From Clostridium sp. OF03-18AA (GTDB lineage Bacteria > Bacillota > Clostridia > Lachnospirales > Lachnospiraceae), in assembly GCF_003478035.1 (NCBI RefSeq), contig NZ_QUEP01000002.1:124001-188000 (forward strand): a DNA stretch of 64,000 nucleotides, read 5' to 3'. The notes beneath the pieces were generated by a model that did no database searches, had not been told where the DNA came from, and was given only the letters and a program-made list of their open reading frames with translations. The translations under genes and the position numbers were made by a program. How positions within the stretch are numbered: the stretch's first letter is position 1; each line of letters begins with the position of its first letter. Positions 32,966 through 41,745 of this stretch are shown piece after piece.

Positions 32966-33668
32966 ATGGGAGTGCAGGCACGAACGCTGGTGGAACAAAT
33001 TGCAGATGAAATTATGAATATGATTCAGAAAACGCCATACCGGGCGGGAGATAAGCTGCCTACGGAAAAAGAACTCTGTGAGAAAACGGGGGCTGGGCGT
33101 AATACGGTGAGGGAGGCGCTGAAGATCCTGGCGTCCAGAAATATATTGGAAATTCGACAGGGGGCAGGGACTTTTGTGTCAGGGAAACAGGGGGTTGCTG
33201 ATGACCCTTTGGGATTTTCGATGGTTGAGGATCATGTGAAACTGACAAGGGATCTCTTGCAGGTGAGAATTATGTTAGAACCTCAGATCGCGGGACTGGC
33301 CGCCCAGCGAGCCAAAGAAGAGGATATTGAGGAGCTTGCCTCAATTTTAAGGGAAATGGAACTGGTGATGGAAAAAAGGAGATTATTCGGACCTGGATAC
33401 AAAATTTCACACGAAAATTGCCGAATGCACTCATAATATTGTAATGGAAAACCTTTTGCCGGTAATCGGGAAAGGCGTTGCTGTCTTTGCAAGAGAGGTA
33501 GGACAGACGGAGTATGATCAGACACTGCTATCACATCGGAAAATTTTTCAGTACATCTGTGAGCACAAATCTTTTGAAGCGGAGATGGAAATGCGGTTCC
33601 ATTTGCTCTACAATACGAACCGCTATGAGAGAGCTGGGAAGTGTATAAAATGCCGCAAACAGAAGTGA
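32966..33668 (+). pseudogene. GntR/FadR-type regulator broken by a frameshift
   Basis: The first frame has a GntR winged helix (RAGDKLPTEKELCEKTGAGR, then NTVREALKILASRN) and the start of an FCD ligand domain, then stops at 33,436. The FCD domain continues in the +1 frame as DYSDLDTKFHTKIAECTHNI and on to 33,668 (MRFHLLYNTNRY). The frames join at a run of six A at 33,372-33,377, so one extra A explains the break. It probably controlled the oxidoreductase and LarA-type genes downstream. Slippage at the run could still yield some full protein. Confidence 0.8.
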
Positions 33669-33677
33669 TGAAAAAGA

Positions 33678-33724
33678 AAAACTGCCTGGAATTTATAGGA
33701 TGAATTCTGGGCGGTTTTTCTTTT
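33678..33724 (+). terminator. Terminator after the GntR gene
   Basis: AACTGCCTGGAATT pairs with GAATTCTGGGCGGTT with wobbles, followed by a long T run. Confidence 0.75.
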
Positions 33725-33917
33725 TTTATTGGAGAACGTAAGCAATTGTGTTGTAAAAAACTTGCAAAAACGCCAAAAGATAAGAAAAATTAACATAATA
33801 CTTGAAAATGGAATGAGAGTATGATAAGATCTCAATATGAAAGGTAGGATGAATTACAAAAAACATTCTTAAAAGACATGAAAAATTGTATAAAATCTCG
33901 AAGAAGGAGAGGAAGTC

Positions 33918-34613
33918 GTGGGACCATTTGATGTGATTGTCATAGGCGGCGGTGTTGTGGGAAGTGCAATTGCAAGAGAGCTTACGAAGTATCGTCTGCA
34001 CATTGGCGTATTGGAAAAAAATCTGGATGTCTGTTATGAGACCAGCGGCAGAAATTCAGGAGTAGTACACGGTGGATTTGCGTATGATGTGGGAACACTG
34101 AAGGCGAAACTCTGTGTAGAGGGAAACCAGGGAATGGATGAATTGTCAAAGGATCTGGGGTTCAGCTTCAAACGCTGCGGAAAAGTGCTGGTGGGAAAGA
34201 CGGCGGAAGATCTGGAGACGTTAAAGAGAACGATTGTTCAGGGAGAAAAGAACGGTGCGTCTGAACTTTATCTTTTAAGCAAAGAAGAACTTCATAAACT
34301 CGTTCCGACTGCGGTGGGAGAGTTTGCCATGTTCTCGAAAAACTCGGGAATTGTGGATCCGTTTAATTATACGATTGCTCTGGCAGAGAATGCAGCACAG
34401 AATGGAGCAAAATATTTCTTTGATCATGAAGTGACGGGAATTGACCGCAAAAAAGATGAAACAGGGAATTTCTTTTATATGGTGACTACAAAGCACGGGA
34501 TTTTTAAATCGCGTTGGGTGATCAACAGTGCCGGTCTTGGCTGCGGAAAAATTTCTGATATATGTAAGATTATTGCAATGGCTAAAATATGTGTGAAAAG
34601 GCAAAAGAGATGA
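33918..34613 (+). pseudogene. Truncated FAD-dependent oxidoreductase
   Basis: The 231-residue product starts at GTG 33918 with an FAD-binding motif, VIVIGGGVVGSAIARELTKY, and ETSGRNSGVVHGG. It is typical of the glycerol-3-phosphate dehydrogenase/L-2-hydroxyglutarate oxidase family. The sequence follows the family up to RWVINSAGLGCGKISDI and then ends after a few unrelated residues. The usual family length is near 400-500, so the substrate and C-terminal domains are gone. The LarA-type gene follows 24 bases later, suggesting a deletion between them. Confidence 0.75.
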
Positions 34614-34637
34614 ATATACAATATGAAGGGAGAATAG

Positions 34638-35903
34638 ATGATGATCTATGCAGAAAAATCAGAAGCGGCATTAGCGGATCATGAGTGGAAGAGAATATTG
34701 GAAACGTGGATCAGCCAGGTGAAACAGGGAGAGAAGATTCTGATCCTGCCTCCGGACATTACGAGATGCTATTCTTATGCGGGAAAGATTACCGCGTATC
34801 TGTATGAAAAATTATCTGGGGAATGCAAAGTTCGGATTATGCCGGCGGTGGGGACACACCGGCAGATGACGAGAGAAGAGAGAATCAGATTTTTCGGAGC
34901 AATCCCGGATGTGTGTTTTTTAAGTCATAACTGGAAAAATGACACGGAAGATATCTGCATTGTGCCGGAAGAGATTGTTTCTGAAGCGACCGGCGGAACA
35001 TACAGGAGAGCGATTACGGCTGAATTAAACAGAAACGTTCTTTCAGGAGAGTTTGACCGGATCGTATCCATCGGTCAGGTGGTTCCCCATGAGGTGGTGG
35101 GAATGGCAAATTACACGAAAAACCTGCTGGTGGGAGTCGGCGGCAGGGACATGATCAACCAATCCCATTTGATCAGCGCCATCTGCGGAATCGAGAAGAT
35201 CATGGGACGGGAAAATACGCCGGTGAGACGGATCTTTGACTATGTCCAGAAAAATTTCCTGGATCAGCTTAAAATCACATTCATGCTGACGGTGACCTGT
35301 GAGAAACATCAGGATTCTGATCTCTACGGTTTCTATATCGGCGAGGAGCGGGAGACGTTTTCTGCGGCATGCAGACTTGCGGAAAAGAAGAACATCACCT
35401 GGCTTCCAAAACGGGCGAAAAAGATTGTCACGTGGCTGGATCCGGCGGAATTCGGCAGTACCTGGGTTGGAAATAAAGCGGTCTACCGGACAAGAATGGC
35501 GATCGCGGATGGAGGAGAACTTCTGATCCTGGCACCTGGGATAAAATCCTTTGGGGAGAATGAGGAGGTAGACTCCTGTATCAGAAAATACGGTTACAGC
35601 GGCACGGAAACGATACAGAATGCCTATGAAAATGGGGAGTTCAACGGAATCGAGATGGCGGCGGCCCACTTGATCCACGGCTCGTCGGACGGTAGATTTA
35701 AGATCACCTACGCGGCAGATCCAAAACTTATGCCGGAGGAGATCATGAGATCCGTGGGCTATGAGTGGACCGATATCGGGCCGATGATGAAAAAATACCA
35801 GCCGAAGGGAAAGGAAACGGGCTGGTATGAGGACAATGGGGAAGAGTATTATTTCATCAAAGCCCCAGCGGTTGGACTGTGGAGAGTAAAGGGAGAAGCG
35901 TGA
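34638..35903 (+). CDS. LarA-family (DUF2088) racemase-like protein
   Basis: The 421-residue protein has the family elements PPDITRCYSYAGKI, PAVGTHRQMT and HEVVGMANYTKNLLVGVGGRDMINQSH. LarA enzymes use a nickel-pincer nucleotide to racemise or epimerise 2-hydroxyacids such as lactate. The GTHR region carries the His expected to bind the cofactor. Which hydroxyacid it uses is unknown. Being next to a hydroxyacid-type oxidoreductase and a GntR regulator fits a 2-hydroxyacid utilisation locus. No cofactor genes (larB, larC, larE) are in the window. Confidence 0.75.
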   Translation: MMIYAEKSEAALADHEWKRILETWISQVKQGEKILILPPDITRCYSYAGKITAYLYEKLSGECKVRIMPAVGTHRQMTREERIRFFGAIPDVCFLSHNWKNDTEDICIVPEEIVSEATGGTYRRAITAELNRNVLSGEFDRIVSIGQVVPHEVVGMANYTKNLLVGVGGRDMINQSHLISAICGIEKIMGRENTPVRRIFDYVQKNFLDQLKITFMLTVTCEKHQDSDLYGFYIGEERETFSAACRLAEKKNITWLPKRAKKIVTWLDPAEFGSTWVGNKAVYRTRMAIADGGELLILAPGIKSFGENEEVDSCIRKYGYSGTETIQNAYENGEFNGIEMAAAHLIHGSSDGRFKITYAADPKLMPEEIMRSVGYEWTDIGPMMKKYQPKGKETGWYEDNGEEYYFIKAPAVGLWRVKGEA

Positions 35904-36001
35904 GAAAAAACTATGGATAAAGTTAATTGATAGCTAACAGTTATACAAATTGTACAAATAAAACATGCTATTAAAAAAATAAAAAAAGTTTAAAAAAGTA
36001 C

Positions 36002-36030
36002 TTGCCAAACATGAAAAGGTGTGGTATATT
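36002..36030 (+). promoter_or_regulatory. Promoter of tRNA-Leu(AAG) copy 2
   Basis: TTGCCA and TATATT lie 17 bases apart, as in copy 1. Confidence 0.75.
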
Positions 36031-36074
36031 AATATGCGTCGGTGAGAGATACGAAATCTTGAAACACCCGATAC

Positions 36075-36158
36075 GCGGAAGTGTCGGAACTGGCAGACGA
36101 GCAAGACTAAGGATCTTGTGGTGGTTACATCGTGTGGGTTCAAGTCCCATCTTCCGCA
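36075..36158 (+). tRNA. tRNA-Leu, anticodon AAG, copy 2
   Basis: Identical in sequence to the tRNA at 32,406, with the same GCGGAAG acceptor and AAG anticodon. The two genes raise the dosage of this leucine tRNA. Confidence 0.92.
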
Positions 36159-36160
36159 CG

Positions 36161-36192
36161 AAAGACTCAAGTCGTGAGACTTGAGTCTTTTT
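36161..36192 (+). terminator. Terminator of tRNA-Leu(AAG) copy 2
   Basis: A perfect 13-base stem, AAAGACTCAAGTC with GACTTGAGTCTTT, around a GTGA loop, followed by T. Confidence 0.9.
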
Positions 36193-36398
36193 GCGTTACA
36201 GGGTGGGGAGCGCCGGATTCTCTATGAGAATTCTTATTTCATGGAGAAGGTAAAGAAAAGAGATGCAAATAGGAAAAATGTAAATGGTTGCGGATGGTGT
36301 AATTTATAATTCTATGAATGAGTGTGTCCGGAAAGATATTTTGAGAAGGAACAGAGCGGAGATAAAGTTTCGCTGATAGATAAAGATGAAAACAATAT

Positions 36399-36441
36399 AA
36401 GAACGGAATCTCTGACTAAGGTAGGATTCCGTTCTTTTTAT
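36399..36441 (+). terminator. Terminator-like hairpin after tRNA-Leu copy 2
   Basis: AAGAACGGAATC (36,399-36,410) pairs with GATTCCGTTCTT (36,425-36,436), followed by TTTT. It is the counterpart of the hairpin at 32,736. The gap 36,193-36,581 holds nothing else that I can support. Confidence 0.7.
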
Positions 36442-36581
36442 AAAATTGTAAATAAAAAGAAATATGCCACGCGGATCAGTTGTGGTAAGATGATACTAGG
36501 ATAAAAGACCGCAAGTGCGTAATTGTTCAGGAGGCAGCGGTATCATAAATGACAAAATACATCAGAAGAGAGGTTTTTCCT

Positions 36582-37769
36582 ATGCCGGAATTAAGCAGAA
36601 GAGTACAGACATTTACGGACTCCGTCATCCGGAGAATGACGAGAATTAACGATATGACGCCGGGCAGCATCAATCTGAGCCAGGGATTCCCGGATTTTGA
36701 TCCGCCGAAGGAGATCCTGGAGGCATTGAAGGTGGCGGCGGAACATGGCCCTCACCAGTATTCGATCACATTCGGAGCGAAAAATTTCCGCGATGCTCTG
36801 GCAGACATGTATACAAAGAAATGGAATCGTCCGATCGATCCGGATAAGGAGATCGTTGTGACCTGTGGAGGAACGGAGGCCATGATGGCAGCGATGATGA
36901 CGGTGTGCAATCCGGGAGACAAGGTTGCGGTTTTCAGCCCGTTCTATGAAAACTATGGGGCAGACGCGATCCTCTCCGGGGCAGACCCGATCTATATTCC
37001 GCTTGTGCCGCCGGATTTCCATTACGACAGAGCGGTCCTGGAGCAGGCGTTTCGGGACGGAGCAAAGGCGCTGATCCTCTGTAATCCGTCGAATCCGTGC
37101 GGAAAAGTATTTACTATGGGAGAGATGGAGGAGATTGCAGAGCTTGCGAAGCGGTATGATGCATTTGTGATCACCGATGAGGTGTACGAGTATATTATTT
37201 ATGATGGAAACCGTCATATTTCCATGGCGGCACTCCCGGGAATGTACGAGCGGACGATCACCTGCAGCTCTCTTTCAAAGACGTATTCCATGACCGGATG
37301 GAGACTGGGCTATCTGATCGGACCGGAGCGCGTGATCGAGGCGGCAAAGAAGGTTCATGACTTCCTCACGGTGGGCGCTGCGGCACCTCTTCAGGAAGCA
37401 GCAGTCACAGGCTTAAAATTTGGACCGGAGTATTATGAATGGCTGAAAGACCTTTATACAGAAAAGAGAGATTATCTCTGCGGAAGACTGGAGCAGATGG
37501 GACTCCCGCACACAACTCCGCAGGGCAGCTATTTTGTTCTTGTGAATATTTCTGGATTCCTTGAGAGACCGGAATTTTCCGGATGGACAGATCTGGAGTT
37601 CTGTGAATGGATGATAAAGAAGTATGGTGTGGCGGCAGTGCCGGGCTCCAGTTTCTTTAAGGAGCCGGTGAACAACTATATCCGCCTGCATTTTTCCAGA
37701 GGGAAAGAGACATTGAAAATGGCTGCTGACCGTCTGGAAAAGATGGCGAAGGATTACGGATTCTGCTGA
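36582..37769 (+). CDS. PLP-dependent aminotransferase, class I/II
   Basis: The 395-residue enzyme has the fold type I signatures: INLSQGFPDFDPP at the start, NPSNPCGKVFT, ITDEVYEYIIYDG and SSLSKTYSMTGWRLGY with the Lys that binds PLP. It should move an amino group between an amino acid and a 2-oxoacid, most like aspartate or aromatic aminotransferases. ATG 36582 (MPELSRRVQ) is preferred over 36,549 because AGAGAGG lies upstream. The gene stands alone. Confidence 0.9.
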   Translation: MPELSRRVQTFTDSVIRRMTRINDMTPGSINLSQGFPDFDPPKEILEALKVAAEHGPHQYSITFGAKNFRDALADMYTKKWNRPIDPDKEIVVTCGGTEAMMAAMMTVCNPGDKVAVFSPFYENYGADAILSGADPIYIPLVPPDFHYDRAVLEQAFRDGAKALILCNPSNPCGKVFTMGEMEEIAELAKRYDAFVITDEVYEYIIYDGNRHISMAALPGMYERTITCSSLSKTYSMTGWRLGYLIGPERVIEAAKKVHDFLTVGAAAPLQEAAVTGLKFGPEYYEWLKDLYTEKRDYLCGRLEQMGLPHTTPQGSYFVLVNISGFLERPEFSGWTDLEFCEWMIKKYGVAAVPGSSFFKEPVNNYIRLHFSRGKETLKMAADRLEKMAKDYGFC

Positions 37770-37963
37770 TCGTCTTTTTTGTTCCTGCCGCGGAGATATT
37801 TTAAGATCAGCGCGTAGCCGTAGAGCATCACCGGGATGACGATGACGCAGAAGAGAAGTGCCATGATGACATTTTCGGAACCTCCGGTGAATGTCAGGAC
37901 GATGAGGGAGAGAAATACCGCGGCGATGATGAGGATTCCCACCCAGGCAAAAAATCGTTTCAT
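37754..37963 (-). CDS. Small two-helix membrane protein
   Basis: From ATG at 37,963 (MKRFFAWVGILII), with AAAGGA nine bases upstream, the 69-residue product has two membrane helices and a charged tail (RGRNKKDDQQNP). Its 3' end overlaps the aminotransferase by 16 bases, tail to tail. Function unknown. Confidence 0.65.
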   Translation of the reverse strand: MKRFFAWVGILIIAAVFLSLIVLTFTGGSENVIMALLFCVIVIPVMLYGYALILKYLRGRNKKDDQQNP

Positions 37964-38359
37964 ATAAAAATCCTTTCGTGTGAGTTTCTTTGTCAATAAT
38001 AGTAAGGATTCGCCTGTCCTCGATGGACGGCGAAAGGATTGCAGACCAGAAATCAACCGCGGTCAGTATTGTTCTGACGGGGCCGAGTCCGTGAAAGTGC
38101 TGACTTTGGATGAAACAATCCTTTATTCAGTATAAATGATTTTACACACAGATTCAACCGATAATAGTAAGGATCCGTCTGCTCCTGATATGGATGAGAA
38201 CGGAGATTTAACAGAAGCGGCGGACAGGACGCTTGGCAGCCCGGCTGTCAGAAAGCAGATGGCCGGCAGATCTGTGCCGACAAGTCAGACTCTGTAAATG
38301 AATGGCTGCGGATCATAACAAACAGAAAACAGCGGAAAACGCGGAAAGGAGGACTGTCT
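37964..38359. other. Intergenic region with a 21-base direct repeat
   Basis: No gene is seen in these 396 bases. ATAATAGTAAGGAT followed by (T/C)CG(C/T)CTG occurs at about 37,997 and 38,161, 164 bases apart. The region separates divergently transcribed genes, so the repeats might be regulator sites. Confidence 0.45.
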
Positions 38360-39418
38360 GTGAAGAAGAATAAAAAATATGCGTTGACGGCCGCAGCCCT
38401 CGCACTGACTGCCATACATGCCATGACGTCATTCGCCGCGGACGGGACGTGGACACTCACGGATGCCGGGTATACGTTCAAATATTCGGACGGAAGAGCG
38501 GCGCGCGGCACCTGGGAGGATCTTAACGGTGAGTGGTATCATTTTGATCAAAACGGGATCATGGAGACGGGATGGAGAACGGTCGGAAACATTCGTTACC
38601 ACTTTAATACGGATGGTTCCCTCTCGGAGGGCTGGCAGTACGATGGTCCGGGCGGCGGAAACTGGTACTATTATGATCCTTCGGGAAATGCGATGATCCA
38701 GTGGTTTCAGGATAAGGGAAAGTGGTACTGGTTCGATGCGGACGGAACGATGAATCAGGAGGCTGTTCGCACGATCCGGGGAAAGACTTATGCGTTTCGT
38801 CCGGACGGGAGCATGCGCGTAAATGAATATGCCGGATTTTCCTATATTGACTATGACGGACAGCCGGATCCGGCCGGGGATATCCGGGCAGTGAACGCGG
38901 ATGGGACGAAAAAAGATGTGAGCCCGGAGGAAGAAAACATGATTGCCGGATTTATCAATGCGTTCCCGGATGGGTGGAGAAAGAAATTCCGCGATGACGG
39001 CTGGAGGTTTGTGTATGACCCGTCCGGCGGGGAATACAGGGGTTTTAAAGATAAGAGAGGAAACCCGCTGTATTCCTGTTTTTATTCCCTCGACGAGAAG
39101 AAAAAGGAACTGCGTTTTTCAAAGCCGGATGCGGTGAAGGACGGATTCGGGGCATATATCTATGAAAATTCCGGGGATGAGATGAAAAAAGACCAGTTCC
39201 CGAAAGCTGCGCGATACCGCTTTGACGAGATCTCGGAGGCGACGGGACTTCCGGAAGGTGCGAGAAGAGAATATGACGTGATCTTCGGAGCACTGTTTCG
39301 TGTGTACCAGGATCCGGATGCCTGGGAAAAACTGAAAGGTAAGGCCGCGGATATCGCCTGGACGATCGAGCGGATCGCGGTGAACCGGTCAGCGGAGGGA
39401 AGGCTGGACCTGGAATAA
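38360..39418 (+). CDS. Secreted protein with cell-wall-binding repeats
   Basis: The 352-residue protein starts at GTG 38360 after GGAGGAC. It has a signal peptide (KKNKKYALTAAALALTAIHA, cut near SFAAD). Residues about 40-150 are choline-binding-type repeats (GEWYHFDQNGIME, GNWYYYDPSGNAM, GKWYWFDADGTM), which attach it to the wall. The C-terminal 190 residues form an unrecognised domain with aromatic strands. An exported wall-associated protein is clear; the activity is not. Confidence 0.8.
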   Translation: MKKNKKYALTAAALALTAIHAMTSFAADGTWTLTDAGYTFKYSDGRAARGTWEDLNGEWYHFDQNGIMETGWRTVGNIRYHFNTDGSLSEGWQYDGPGGGNWYYYDPSGNAMIQWFQDKGKWYWFDADGTMNQEAVRTIRGKTYAFRPDGSMRVNEYAGFSYIDYDGQPDPAGDIRAVNADGTKKDVSPEEENMIAGFINAFPDGWRKKFRDDGWRFVYDPSGGEYRGFKDKRGNPLYSCFYSLDEKKKELRFSKPDAVKDGFGAYIYENSGDEMKKDQFPKAARYRFDEISEATGLPEGARREYDVIFGALFRVYQDPDAWEKLKGKAADIAWTIERIAVNRSAEGRLDLE

Positions 39419-39460
39419 AAAGCTGAAAAGAACATATGTACGTCGAAATCATGATTCCGC

Positions 39461-39489
39461 TTGACGGATTCCATGCAATCTGTTACTAT
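39461..39489 (+). promoter_or_regulatory. Promoter of the GntR-mcsA-mcsB-clpC operon
   Basis: TTGACG (39,461-39,466) and TACTAT (39,484-39,489) are 17 bases apart. Confidence 0.7.
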
Positions 39490-39513
39490 ACACATATAAC
39501 AAATGGAATACAA

Positions 39514-39547
39514 TGATACCGGGGCTGTTTGCGCGGTCCCGGTATCA
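39514..39547. promoter_or_regulatory. Perfect inverted repeat in the operon leader
   Basis: TGATACCGGG (39,514-39,523) and CCCGGTATCA (39,538-39,547) form a perfect ten-base inverted repeat with a 14-base centre, between promoter and first gene. It could be an operator for the GntR protein or an RNA hairpin. The T run of a terminator is missing. Confidence 0.6.
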
Positions 39548-39574
39548 AAAATCTAAAACAAAGACGGTGATAGA

Positions 39575-39952
39575 ATGGTATTGAAGATTGATTTTGACAG
39601 TGAGGAAGCGCTCTACACCCAGCTCTGCAACCAGATCATCTGTGGCATTGCGATGGATGTGCTTCACGACGGGGACAGCCTTCCGTCGGTCAGACAGCTT
39701 GCGGATGAGATCGGAATTAACATGCATACAGTCAATAAGGCATATGCTGTATTGAAACAGGAAGGCTTCCTGCGTCTGGACCGCAGACGCGGGGCCGTGA
39801 TCGCCCTGGATATGGATAAACTGCGGACGATGGAGGAGATGAAAAATGATCTTGCGCTGATCGTGGCGCGCGGGATCTGCAAAAACGTCGGCAGAGACGA
39901 GATCCACAACCTTGTGGACCAGATCTATGATGAGTTCGGCGGACAGGCATAA
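39575..39952 (+). CDS. GntR-family regulator, YtrA type
   Basis: The 125-residue protein has a winged helix (DGDSLPSVRQLADEIGINMH, then TVNKAYAVLKQEGFL) and a short helical tail instead of a ligand domain, as in the YtrA subfamily. It is the first gene of the mcsA-mcsB-clpC operon, the place held by ctsR in Bacillus. I see no CtsR heptad repeats upstream, so this protein may be the operon's own repressor. That role is inferred. Confidence 0.75.
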   Translation: MVLKIDFDSEEALYTQLCNQIICGIAMDVLHDGDSLPSVRQLADEIGINMHTVNKAYAVLKQEGFLRLDRRRGAVIALDMDKLRTMEEMKNDLALIVARGICKNVGRDEIHNLVDQIYDEFGGQA

Positions 39953-39965
39953 AGGAGGAACATTC

Positions 39966-40541
39966 ATGCTTTGTGAACATTGCAAAAAACGGGAAGCGAC
40001 CGTAAAATACGTGGAAGTCATCAACGGCGTGAAGACCGAGCACAACCTCTGTACCCAGTGTGCCGCCCATGCGGACCTCGGACAGTTCTCCGCACTCTTT
40101 GAGGGAGAGTTCCCGTTGGGAAAACTTCTCTCAGGACTCCTTGGAACCCAGGAGACGGAGGAAGAGGATGAAAAATATTCCGGCGTCGTATGCCCGACCT
40201 GCGGAACAACGTATGAGGAATTTGTAAAGGACAGCCGGTTTGGATGCCCGGACTGCTACAGTGTTTTTGATCCGCTGATCAGCGACCACATCCGCCATCT
40301 TCAGGGCAGCGAAAAACATGTCGGAAAACATCCGGCAGGATTTCAGCCGGATCCGGCGGTGATCGGAGAAGCTGCCGGACCGGGAGAGGATCCGGTGAAT
40401 ATCCCGGAACTTTCAAAAGAGGAAAAGATCCGCCTGATGGAAGCGAGATTAAAAGACGCGGTGCGCCGGGAAGAGTACGAGGAGGCCGCGAAGCTCAGAG
40501 ATGAGATCCGGGCGTTAAAAGAGGAGAAACAGAATGGATAA
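39966..40541 (+). CDS. mcsA: McsA, activator of the McsB arginine kinase
   Basis: The 191-residue protein has two pairs of CxxC zinc motifs in the first half (LCEHC and LCTQC) and two more (VCPTC and GCPDC) in the middle. A UvrB/UvrC motif (EEYEEAAKLRDEIRALKEE) lies at the end. McsA binds and activates McsB in protein quality control. ATG 39966 follows AAAGGAGGAACA, and the gene overlaps mcsB by eight bases. Confidence 0.9.
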   Translation: MLCEHCKKREATVKYVEVINGVKTEHNLCTQCAAHADLGQFSALFEGEFPLGKLLSGLLGTQETEEEDEKYSGVVCPTCGTTYEEFVKDSRFGCPDCYSVFDPLISDHIRHLQGSEKHVGKHPAGFQPDPAVIGEAAGPGEDPVNIPELSKEEKIRLMEARLKDAVRREEYEEAAKLRDEIRALKEEKQNG

Positions 40542-41580
40542 ATGGTATGAGATGCCTGGAAAGACAGGTACAAATGTGATCTACAGCCGGATCCGTCTGG
40601 TTCGAAACCTGAAAGAGTACCCGTTCCCCGGGCGTCTCACAAAGGAACAGAGTGTGGAGCTTTCAGAGAAACTTCTCGGCGGACTCACCGGTATCGCCTC
40701 CATGGACCGGATGCAGTACCGGTTTACACACCTGGAGAGGATGGGAGATCTGGAAAAGACTGCACTTTTAGAGCGGCGGGCTTTAAATCGCAGCGTGATG
40801 AAGAAAAAAGATCCGACGGGGATGATCCTGTCGGAGGATGAGTCCACGGCGATCCTCTTAAACGGGGATGACCATGTGCGGATCCAGACGCTGCAGACGG
40901 GGCTGACCCTGGACCGGCTTTACGAAAAGGCGGACCGGATCGATGATTACATCGGAGAACGGTTTGACTATGCGTTTGATGAAAAATACGGATATCTGAC
41001 CTCGTTCCCGACAAATGTGGGGACGGGACTCCGGGCAGCAGTGGTCCTTCATCTGCCGATGCTGTCGAAAAACAAAAATTTCAGCAGCCTGGTAGCGGAT
41101 ATGGGCCGTTTTGGGACTCAGGTCCGCGGCGTTTACGGCGAAGGCGCGGAAAACTTCGGTTCCCTGTACCAGATCTCGAACCAGAAGACTCTGGGTCAGA
41201 CAGAACAGGAGATCATTGATATCGTGCGAAAGGCGGCGCTGGAGCTGGATGCCCAGGAACGCCGGATGCGCCGGGAATACCGCCAGAGAAAGCCGGTGCA
41301 GGCAGCGGATGAATGCTATAAATCGTACGGAGTCTTAAAATATGCGAGACGCCTGACGAGAAAGGACGGAATGGAATTTCTGTCCCAGATCATGACTGGG
41401 ATCACAGACGGGATCCTGACGGTGAAGGAGCCGTGTTCTGTTTACGGACTGATGATCGGGATCCAGCCTGCAAATCTTCTGAGTCTGGCAGACCGTCCGC
41501 TCGATAAAGATGAGCTGGATGCTGCGAGAGCGGAATTTTTGAGAAAACGGCTGCCGGAAATTATAGAGCCGGAGGCATGA
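40534..41580 (+). CDS. mcsB: McsB, protein arginine kinase
   Basis: McsB phosphorylates arginines on misfolded proteins so that ClpCP degrades them. The 348-residue product keeps the guanidino-kinase elements: YSRIRLVRNL near the start, NGDDHVRIQ, and the PTNVGTGLRA nucleotide loop. One clear oddity: family members normally have Cys directly before PTN, and here codon TTC gives Phe158. That Cys sits in the active site of guanidino kinases. Either this clade tolerates the change or catalysis is altered. The gene overlaps mcsA, and clpC follows. Confidence 0.9.
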   Translation: MDKWYEMPGKTGTNVIYSRIRLVRNLKEYPFPGRLTKEQSVELSEKLLGGLTGIASMDRMQYRFTHLERMGDLEKTALLERRALNRSVMKKKDPTGMILSEDESTAILLNGDDHVRIQTLQTGLTLDRLYEKADRIDDYIGERFDYAFDEKYGYLTSFPTNVGTGLRAAVVLHLPMLSKNKNFSSLVADMGRFGTQVRGVYGEGAENFGSLYQISNQKTLGQTEQEIIDIVRKAALELDAQERRMRREYRQRKPVQAADECYKSYGVLKYARRLTRKDGMEFLSQIMTGITDGILTVKEPCSVYGLMIGIQPANLLSLADRPLDKDELDAARAEFLRKRLPEIIEPEA

Positions 41581-41745
41581 TCTCCGGAAGAAAAGATAGA
41601 AAATCGCAACTGTTCAGCAGGTTTGTGCCTGCGCCTGTAAGGGCACTGAACGGCTGCAGAAAATCAGAAATGACCGAAAAAACCAGGACACCGGTCGGTG
41701 CGGGGTCTGCGGATATTTCTGATCGATCAGGAGGAAAGAAAACAG

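Larger units (their letters stand above)
35995..36195 (+). repeat. tRNA-Leu unit duplication, copy 2
   Basis: Near-identical direct copy of 32,326-32,526. The two copies bracket the decaying GntR-oxidoreductase-LarA segment. Confidence 0.85.

Noticed and set aside
36322..36504. A 60-codon frame after the second tRNA-Leu
   Set aside because: It spans a terminator hairpin and the sequence resembles no protein.
39420..39574. CtsR operator before the clpC operon
   Set aside because: No GGTCAAA-type heptad repeats are visible; the only symmetric element is the ten-base inverted repeat.
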